Shown here: positions 59,122-64,000 of the stretch, one piece after another
How positions within the stretch are numbered: position 1 is the first letter of the stretch
How the letters are laid out: every line of letters starts with the position of its first letter
Origin: Mycobacterium sp. ITM-2016-00318
Lineage (GTDB): Bacteria; Actinomycetota; Actinomycetes; Mycobacteriales; Mycobacteriaceae
Direction of reading: 5' to 3'
Assembly: GCF_002968285.2 (NCBI RefSeq)
Contig: NZ_CP134400.1
Span: 4,464,001-4,528,000 of the forward strand
Length of the DNA stretch: 64,000 nucleotides
The notes under the pieces: generated by a model
Told to the model about the DNA's origin: nothing
Seen by the model: the letters and a program-made list of their open reading frames with translations, nothing else
The model's database searches: none
Program-made: the position numbers and the translations under genes

Positions 59122-59448
59122 TCAGTCATCACAGTCGTCGCAGGGATGCACACGCGCCCTCCACGCCTCGCGCTGCTCACGGAGGTTCTGAAGTTGTTGA
59201 CTCAAACGCGTGATATCCGCATGCACGTCGCCACGCATCAGCTTCGCCGCGCTGCTTATGTAATGCTCCAAACTCGCTTCGAGGTTAATCTCCCGTATGA
59301 CGGCGGCCGATTCGTTCTTAATGGTCGGCTGGGTAGGGCCATCGGACGAGGTAATGGCACCGGAGTCCGCAAGCGCGGCGTCGGCAGGACCGACTAAAAC
59401 TACGGTGCTGGCCGCCAGCACCGCCCCGACTGCTATTCGCGTGCGCAT
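59122..59448 (-). CDS. Small secreted helical protein within the tRNA-Arg-associated region
   Basis: A 108-residue exported protein: signal peptide MRTRIAVGAVLAASTVVLVG with cleavage near ADAALA, a polar linker, and a helix with coiled-coil character (EINLEASLEHYISSAAKLM, then ITRLSQQLQNLREQREAWRA). A C-terminal CDDCDD tail has two cysteines and could bind metal. No family recognised. A third AGTAGTCGGCTACT motif lies 108 bases upstream. It abuts the transposase remnant on the other strand, so it may belong to a disrupted element. Confidence 0.6.
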   Translation of the reverse strand: MRTRIAVGAVLAASTVVLVGPADAALADSGAITSSDGPTQPTIKNESAAVIREINLEASLEHYISSAAKLMRGDVHADITRLSQQLQNLREQREAWRARVHPCDDCDD

Positions 59449-59555
59449 CGCTGGCCGCGCATCATGGGGGCCATAACAAGTGCCCCTCACTATTTCCGTT
59501 ATCGAGAACTCGCGTGCTGAGCGCGACGTTAGGGGCGCAGAAGGCGGGTGCCGTC

Positions 59556-59569
59556 AGTAGTCGGCTACT
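59556..59569. promoter_or_regulatory. Operator-like palindrome, copy 3
   Basis: AGTAGTCGGCTACT, identical to copy 2 at 58755-58768, upstream of the secreted protein gene starting at 59448. Confidence 0.5.
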
Positions 59570-59641
59570 TCTTCTGATCGAACCGTGGGAGGAGGCTCCC
59601 AGCCGCGCTGCCCGGACACCCAAGGGGCATAGCGTCTCGGG

Positions 59642-59660
59642 TTCTGTAAGGGTTACAGAA
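59642..59660. promoter_or_regulatory. Perfect inverted repeat TTCTGTAA-GGG-TTACAGAA
   Basis: Eight-base arms with a 3-base centre. The size and symmetry suit a dimeric repressor, but the nearest gene start is about 190 bases away (59448) or about 515 bases away (60176). Confidence 0.4.
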
Positions 59661-59789
59661 GCATCGCCGACAACCTTCGTCGGCGCTTCCACCGTACTTA
59701 GGCAGACCCACGCTCACGCAGCAGCTTCCAGCCCTGCACGCAAAGTGAAATGCCGCCATATACGAGTTAGCCATCCGCGACAGCGGTTA

Positions 59790-59810
59790 GTTCGAACCTG
59801 CCGGGTGCAC
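59790..59810 (+). repeat. Partial copy of the tRNA-Arg 3' end (candidate attachment site)
   Basis: GTTCGAACCTGCCGGGTGCAC matches the tRNA T-arm and acceptor end (57960-57981) with one missing base and one mismatch, in the same orientation. No D arm or anticodon arm precedes it, so it is not a tRNA gene. With the intact tRNA it would bound about 1.8 kb, as left by a tRNA-targeted integrase. Confidence 0.6.
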
Positions 59811-59878
59811 GTCAGGCGTTGTTGTTGGGGGCCAACGAAGTCCGTCCGTCAGTCACATCAATGGGGGCGGAAGAAGCA

Positions 59879-59911
59879 GTCTCGCCGGCTGCTCTGCAGA
59901 ACCGGCGAGAC
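59879..59911. terminator. Strong GC-rich stem-loop
   Basis: GTCTCGCCGG (59879-59888) and CCGGCGAGAC (59902-59911) pair perfectly over 10 bp around a 13-base loop. There is no T-tract, as is usual for mycobacterial terminators. It may end transcription entering from either side of the accessory stretch, or be an element end. Confidence 0.4.
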
Positions 59912-60175
59912 CTAAGTCGGCGGGATGGCCGACCACCTCGCAATACCTGGCCTCGACGCTACGCTTCGGCTGGCTCGAGCAACAGCCCCGTGCGATCGGC
60001 CGCAGACCGGTTTGGGGGAATGGCATCGGCGGGCGGTGTGTGACCGGGTCTGGACTGCCCGCGATCTTCGGCAACGAGGACCATAGATGCGCAAGATGCG
60101 CGAGGGTCGGCTTCTCCATTCCACGCTGGGATCGCCTCTGAAGCGTCATGATCAAAATGACCCGAGGAGGAGCTC

Positions 60176-61624
60176 ATGCCAGCACTTCGTGAACAGGTAT
60201 TGCGGCGCAAGCCGGTAGAGGAGATGGCGGCCGAAACCGGCGCCGACACCGGACAGAGTGAGCTCAAGCGCACGATCGGCCTCTGGAGCCTCGCCGCGAT
60301 CGGCATCGGCGGCACGATCGGCACCGGCATCTTCTTCATCCTCAGCCAGGCCGTACCGATGGCCGGGCCCGCGGTGGTCTTCTCGTTCCTGATCGCCGGA
60401 CTCGTCGCCGGGCTGACCGCAGTGTGTTACGCCGAACTCGCCGGCGCCGTCCCGGTCGCCGGGTCGTCATACTCCTACACCTATGCGACCCTCGGCGAGT
60501 TCGTCGCCATGGGCGTGGGCGCCTGCCTGCTTCTCGAATGGGGCGTCGCGGGCGCGGCCGTCGCGGTGGGCTGGTCGGAGTACCTCAACCAATTCATCGG
60601 CAACGTGTTCGACGTCCAACTCCCCGAGGCGATCTCGAACGCTCCCGAGCAGGGCGGCATCATCAACCTGCCCGCGGTGATCCTCATCATCATGTGTGCG
60701 CTCCTGCTCATCCGCGGCGTCAGCGAGTCGGCGAAGACCAACGCCGTCATGGTGGTCATCAAGATCTGCGTGCTGATCATGTTCATCGTGATCGGTGTGC
60801 AGGGCTGGAATTCCGACAACCTGGCCAACTTCGCCCCGTTCGGCTTCGCTGGAATCTCGGCGGCGGCAGGTGTCATCTTCTTCAGCTTCGTCGGACTCGA
60901 CAGCGTCGCCGCCGCGGGTGAGGAAGCCAAGAACCCAAGGCGTAACCTCCCGCTGGCGATCATGATCGCGCTCGGCACCGTCACGGTCCTGTACGTGCTC
61001 ACCGCGCTCGTCGGGGTCGCGGCCCAGCCGACCGAGAAGTTCGAAGGCCAGGAGGCCGGGCTGGCGCAGATCCTCGAAGATGTGGTCGGCTCGTCGTGGC
61101 CGGGCACAGTGCTCGCCGCAGGGGCGATCATCTCCATCTTCAGCGTGACGCTGGTGTCGATCTACGGTCAGACTCGAATTCTCTTCGCGATGTCGCGCGA
61201 CGGGATGATCCCCGAGATCTTCCACCGGGTGAACCCGCGCACGCTCACCCCGATCCACAACACCGCCATCGTCGCTGTGGTCATCGGCCTGATGGCCGGG
61301 CTGATCCCGATCAACTTCCTGGCCGAGATGACCAGCATCGGCACCCTCGTGGCGTTCATCGCCGTCTCGATCGGGGTGATGGTGTTGCGCAAGCGCGCCC
61401 CCGACCTGCCGCGCAGCTTCAAGGTTCCGCTGTTCCCGGTGACCCCGATCCTGTCGATCGCCGGCGCACTGTGGATCATTTTCAGCCTGCGGCCGATCAC
61501 CATCTACGTGTTCTTGATCTGGGTCGCGGTGGCCTTCGTGTGGTACTTCTTCTACTCGCGTCACCACTCCCATCTGGGCCGCCACGAGCACGTCGGCCTC
61601 GCCGGTGAGGACAACCAACCGTGA
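60176..61624 (+). CDS. APC-family amino acid permease (cationic amino acid transporter type)
   Basis: Membrane transporter of 482 residues with about 12 segments. Segment 1 carries IGIGGTIGTGIFFILSQ, the glycine-rich substrate/sodium-site helix of the APC fold, and FSFVGLDSVAAAGEEAKNPRRNLP is the YfnA/CAT-subfamily segment 6-7 signature. GAGGAGG stands before ATG 60176. The stop overlaps the universal stress protein start (GTGA), a pairing known for some permeases whose activity is tuned by an attached or adjacent USP. Confidence 0.88.
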   Translation: MPALREQVLRRKPVEEMAAETGADTGQSELKRTIGLWSLAAIGIGGTIGTGIFFILSQAVPMAGPAVVFSFLIAGLVAGLTAVCYAELAGAVPVAGSSYSYTYATLGEFVAMGVGACLLLEWGVAGAAVAVGWSEYLNQFIGNVFDVQLPEAISNAPEQGGIINLPAVILIIMCALLLIRGVSESAKTNAVMVVIKICVLIMFIVIGVQGWNSDNLANFAPFGFAGISAAAGVIFFSFVGLDSVAAAGEEAKNPRRNLPLAIMIALGTVTVLYVLTALVGVAAQPTEKFEGQEAGLAQILEDVVGSSWPGTVLAAGAIISIFSVTLVSIYGQTRILFAMSRDGMIPEIFHRVNPRTLTPIHNTAIVAVVIGLMAGLIPINFLAEMTSIGTLVAFIAVSIGVMVLRKRAPDLPRSFKVPLFPVTPILSIAGALWIIFSLRPITIYVFLIWVAVAFVWYFFYSRHHSHLGRHEHVGLAGEDNQP

Positions 61625-62496
61625 CGATCGTCGTCGGCTATCCCCCGAACCGGAGGGGTAAGGCGGTTCTGAACCTGGCCGCGCTGCTGTCGCGTTCCAG
61701 TGGCGACGATCTCCTCGTGTGCACGGTCGCGCCGCCGCGCTGGCTGCCCGGCGTGGTCAGGGAGGACGCGGCGTATCAGCAGCAGATCGATGACATGACC
61801 GACGGTGCGCTGGCGCAGGCCCGCGCGGAGCTGCCTGCCGATGTCACGGCCGAATTCACGACGGTCAAGGCGCGGTCGACGCCGACCGGCCTGCTCGAGG
61901 TCGCCGAACGGCACCAGGCAAGCCTGATCGCGGTGGGTTCGTCGGCTGCCGGGTTGTTCGGCCGCATCTCGATGAGCAGCGTTGCCGATCGGCTGCTGCA
62001 CAGCTCGCCTATTCCGATTGCATTGGCGCCCCGCGGTTTTCGATCCGACGACACAGCCAAGGTGGATCGCGTCACGGTGGCCTACACCGGAACCGAGCAG
62101 TGCGATTCGCTACTGCGCTCCGCGGCGGATCTCGTCGACCAGCTCCATACGAAAATGCGGCTGGCGTCGTTCGCCGTCCAGCCCGCGCCGCCGGTGACCG
62201 CCATGTTCCGCGCCGAGTCAGCCGATGTGCTCGCCGAGTGGACCGCCACCATCGAGGCTGCCGCGCGCCGGGTGCTCGGCGACATGAAGGATCCGGACGC
62301 CGGTGTGGCCATCGGACAGGGACACGATTGGGAAACCGCACTCGACGACATCACCTGGCACGAGGGGGACCTGCTGTTGATCGGCTCGAGCGAGTCGGGA
62401 CCCGTCGCGCGAGTCTTCCTCGGCTCACGGGCCGCCAAGATCATTCGGCACACCCCGGTGCCGGTCCTGGTGGTTCCTCGCGACGCAGAAAGCTAG
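61621..62496 (+). CDS. Universal stress protein, two tandem USP domains
   Basis: A 291-residue tandem USP. Domain 1 covers residues 1-140 (VVGYPPNRRGKAVLNLAALL, then LIAVGSSAAGLFGRISMSSV) and domain 2 covers 150-290 (VTVAYTGTEQCDSLLRSAADL, then LLLIGSSESGPVARVFLGS and HTPVPVLVVP). The ATP-binding glycine pattern is only partly conserved in both halves, so nucleotide binding is uncertain. GTG 61621 is coupled to the permease gene by a 4-base overlap, suggesting control of transport or stress adaptation of amino acid uptake. Confidence 0.85.
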   Translation: MTIVVGYPPNRRGKAVLNLAALLSRSSGDDLLVCTVAPPRWLPGVVREDAAYQQQIDDMTDGALAQARAELPADVTAEFTTVKARSTPTGLLEVAERHQASLIAVGSSAAGLFGRISMSSVADRLLHSSPIPIALAPRGFRSDDTAKVDRVTVAYTGTEQCDSLLRSAADLVDQLHTKMRLASFAVQPAPPVTAMFRAESADVLAEWTATIEAAARRVLGDMKDPDAGVAIGQGHDWETALDDITWHEGDLLLIGSSESGPVARVFLGSRAAKIIRHTPVPVLVVPRDAES

Positions 62497-62505
62497 CGCG
62501 CCTGC

Positions 62506-63201
62506 TCAGCGAGCGCCGTCACCCCTGGTGTCGATGACGCGCTGGGCGATATCGACCAGCCGGGTGTTGCTGTCCTGGGACAGCTTGCGCAACATGTCGA
62601 AGGCCCGGACGTCGTCGACGTTGAAGCGCTCCATGATGATGCCCTTGGCCTGGCCGATACGGTCGCGGGTGCTCAGCGCCGACTGAAGCTCCTCCCCCTC
62701 GCGACTGGCCAGGATGGCCGCCGCCGCGTGGGCCGCCAGTACCGTGCCGATCGTCTCGTCCTGCCCGTCGAACGCGTGGGGCTTGAACGAGAACAAGTTC
62801 AGCGCGCCAGCGGTTCGACTGGTGGTGTACAGCTTGAACGACACCCCGCTGAGCACACCCAGCTCGACAACGGCCGGCGAGTATTTCGGCCAGCGGTTCT
62901 CGGTGCGGAAATCATCGGTACGCACGATCACTTCGTCGAGGGCCGCCTGCACACACGGCCCCTCGTTGAACGTCATCTGCAATTCATCGAGCTTGTGCGG
63001 CAACTCGGTGATGCCCGCCAGCGACTCGAACTTCCCACCCTTGCCGATCATCAGCACCCCGGCGGTGTCAGTGCCCGGGATCAGTTCCATCACTGCGGTG
63101 GTGACGTCGGAGAGCACGTCGTTCACACTGCGTGGCCCCGCTACGGTGCGGGCCAAATCGGCCATCCGCACAGCCAGATCGTGGTCCTGCTGCTCGGTCA
63201 T
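62506..63201 (-). CDS. GAF-ANTAR transcription antitermination regulator
   Basis: A 231-residue regulator with an N-terminal GAF sensor (about residues 10-165; DTAGVLMIGKGGKFESLAGI, and NEGPCVQAALDEVIVRTDDF) and a C-terminal ANTAR RNA-binding domain (about 168-225; RDRIGQAKGIIMERFNVDDVRAFDMLRKLS). ATG 63201 is chosen as it begins directly before the GAF domain. It is convergent with the universal stress protein gene. The RNA hairpins it would bind are not evident in the window. Confidence 0.88.
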   Translation of the reverse strand: MTEQQDHDLAVRMADLARTVAGPRSVNDVLSDVTTAVMELIPGTDTAGVLMIGKGGKFESLAGITELPHKLDELQMTFNEGPCVQAALDEVIVRTDDFRTENRWPKYSPAVVELGVLSGVSFKLYTTSRTAGALNLFSFKPHAFDGQDETIGTVLAAHAAAAILASREGEELQSALSTRDRIGQAKGIIMERFNVDDVRAFDMLRKLSQDSNTRLVDIAQRVIDTRGDGAR

Positions 63202-63444
63202 GACTTGAAGTGTTCCCCATGCAGCCCCTCCGCACACCGCCGGGGTTATACCGTCTGTCGGCTCTTGGCTGATCAACGTTTGTTCTTCGCTGTGCTTGGC
63301 AATGCTGCGGGTCAGGTGAGAGCCGCGGTCGACCGCTGCGCTCACTGAGGTCTCGTCGGTTCAGACCAGAAGCCGGCGGGGCCGACCCTACCGCGGTGCC
63401 CGCTCCCCACAGTCACTCTGTTAGTTGTAGTATCGTCGCGGCGT
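63202..63444. other. 243-base divergent region between GAF-ANTAR gene and thiolase gene
   Basis: No gene supported. Near its right end TAGTAT (63428-63433) and TATCGT (63431-63436) are candidate -10 hexamers for the thiolase gene, 8-11 bases before its ATG. Confidence 0.35.
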
Positions 63445-64000
63445 ATGGGGTCCTCCAACGTCTGGATTCTCGGCGGCTACCAGAGCGACTTCAGTCGCAA
63501 CCTGAGTCGCGAAGGCCTCGATTTCGCAGACCTCACCACCGAGGTGGTCGCCTCGACCCTTGACGCCGCGGGCGTTGACGCCGACGCGATCGACGTCGTA
63601 CACGTCGCCAACGCGTTCGGCGAGTTGTTCGCGCGCCAGGCTCACCTCGGGGCGATGCCCGCCACGGTGCACGAAGGGCTCTGGGATACGCCGTCGTCGC
63701 GGCATGAGGCGGCCTGTGCCTCGGGCAGCGTCGCGACACTGGCCGCGATCGCCGACCTGCGCTCCGGCGCATACCGCACCGCGTTGGTGGTCGGCATCGA
63801 GTTGGAGAAGACCGTCCCGGGCGACACCGCTGCCGAACACCTCGGCGCGGCGGGCTGGATCGGGCACGAAGGCGCCGACGCGAAGTTCATGTGGCCCAGC
63901 ATGTTCGCCCGCGTCGCCGACGAGTATGACAAGCGGTTCGGTCTCGACGAAAGCCATCTGCGCGCGATCGCCTGCCTGAACTTCGGCAACGCACGATCGA
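63445..64000 (+). CDS. Thiolase-family acetyl-CoA acetyltransferase, partial (3' end outside window)
   Basis: N-terminal 185 residues of a thiolase-fold enzyme, open at the right window edge. It begins VWILGGYQSDFSRN, followed by VHVANAFGELFARQ. The nucleophilic cysteine sits in HEAACASGSVATLAA (about residue 93), as in degradative and lipid-linked thiolases. The C-terminal His and Cys motifs lie beyond the window. Likely acts in acyl-CoA or sterol side-chain thiolysis; the specific substrate is unknown. A TATCGT hexamer is 8 bases upstream. Confidence 0.85.
   Translation, partial: MGSSNVWILGGYQSDFSRNLSREGLDFADLTTEVVASTLDAAGVDADAIDVVHVANAFGELFARQAHLGAMPATVHEGLWDTPSSRHEAACASGSVATLAAIADLRSGAYRTALVVGIELEKTVPGDTAAEHLGAAGWIGHEGADAKFMWPSMFARVADEYDKRFGLDESHLRAIACLNFGNARS

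Larger units (their letters stand above)
59449..60175. other. 727-base region without a supported gene
   Basis: It holds, in order: the operator-like AGTAGTCGGCTACT (59556-59569); the perfect inverted repeat TTCTGTAA-GGG-TTACAGAA (59642-59660); the tRNA-Arg 3'-end copy (59790-59810); and a strong stem GTCTCGCCGG / CCGGCGAGAC (59879-59911). The rest has no persuasive reading frame on either strand. The last 30 bases hold the ribosome site GAGGAGG of the permease. Confidence 0.5.

Noticed and set aside
59853..60155. A 100-codon minus-strand frame before the amino acid permease
   Set aside because: It has no domain, ribosome site or coding-like composition and spans the GTCTCGCCGG stem-loop, so I treat the region as non-coding.

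Overview
The window reads as a chromosome segment of a mycobacterium, most likely an environmental or fast-growing one (Mycolicibacterium-like). Base composition is high in GC. Recognisable mycobacterial genes include the sigma factor SigK with its anti-sigma RskA, a secreted AroQ-gamma chorismate mutase, a ChoD-like cholesterol oxidase homologue, LigD and Ku, F420-type luciferase-like oxidoreductases, DUF732, DUF4235 and DUF4873 proteins, and two operators matching the KstR motif TnnAACnnGTTnnA. CobF is present, which the M. tuberculosis complex lacks. From memory, the order of several genes (Nramp, DHDPR-like protein, SDR, Ku, LigD) resembles the Rv0924c-Rv0938 region of M. tuberculosis, with extra carbohydrate genes inserted as in M. 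smegmatis. The species cannot be fixed from sequence reading alone.

Layout: 1-6.9 kb holds a partial SDR, secreted chorismate mutase, a GMC oxidase / succinate-semialdehyde dehydrogenase / Baeyer-Villiger-type monooxygenase operon, and an Fpg/Nei glycosylase with a 30-bp tandem duplication. 6.9-13.6 kb holds a frameshifted class V aminotransferase, a small membrane protein, cobF, a YihY-type membrane protein, an AurF-like diiron protein coupled to a DUF4873 protein, an MFS transporter and a DUF4235 protein. 13.7-18.7 kb holds a KstR-operator-controlled LLM oxidoreductase, then a CheB / STAS-HATPase / CheR-PAS signalling set. 18.7-25.6 kb holds an AraC regulator, a second cytochrome bd-type oxidase, a ROK regulator, an MFS exporter and an SDR. 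25.7-31.3 kb is a ketose/polyol catabolic cluster: class II aldolase divergent from five genes chained by 4-base overlaps. 31.4-36.9 kb holds an HhH miniprotein, RNase HI, LigD, a small secreted protein, a DUF559/AbiEi-like protein between two copies of a 59-bp palindrome, and a DUF4032 protein. 36.9-45.8 kb is a polyol regulon: an ABC importer and SorC regulator divergent from sorbitol-type dehydrogenase, mannitol dehydrogenase and fructokinase genes. 45.8-57.8 kb holds Ku, a DUF732 protein, a third 59-bp palindrome, a KstR operator with SDR, a DHDPR-like protein, two small secreted proteins, an Nramp transporter, a GGCT/poly-gamma-glutamate hydrolase fusion, DUF1365-sigK-rskA, a YbdK-type ligase, a second LLM oxidoreductase, an ANTAR miniprotein and CsbD. 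57.9-60.1 kb is a tRNA-Arg(CCT) followed by about 1.8 kb of accessory DNA, ending at a partial copy of the tRNA 3' end. This accessory stretch carries two small secreted proteins, an IS481-type transposase remnant and three copies of an AGTAGTCG(A/G)CTACT operator-like motif. 60.2-64 kb holds an APC permease with a coupled universal stress protein, a GAF-ANTAR regulator and a partial thiolase.

How parts work together: two separate sugar/polyol routes lead to glycolysis. The first runs through FGGY kinase, PfkB kinase and class II aldolase. The second runs through ABC uptake, 2-dehydrogenases and fructokinase, and it physically separates the two end-joining genes ligD and ku. At least eleven genes begin 6-7 bases after a TANNNT hexamer with no Shine-Dalgarno sequence, the arrangement of mycobacterial leaderless promoters. 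The strongest candidate for something undescribed is the 59-bp palindrome family (three copies of identical length). Two of its copies bracket the solitary DUF559 nuclease-like gene.
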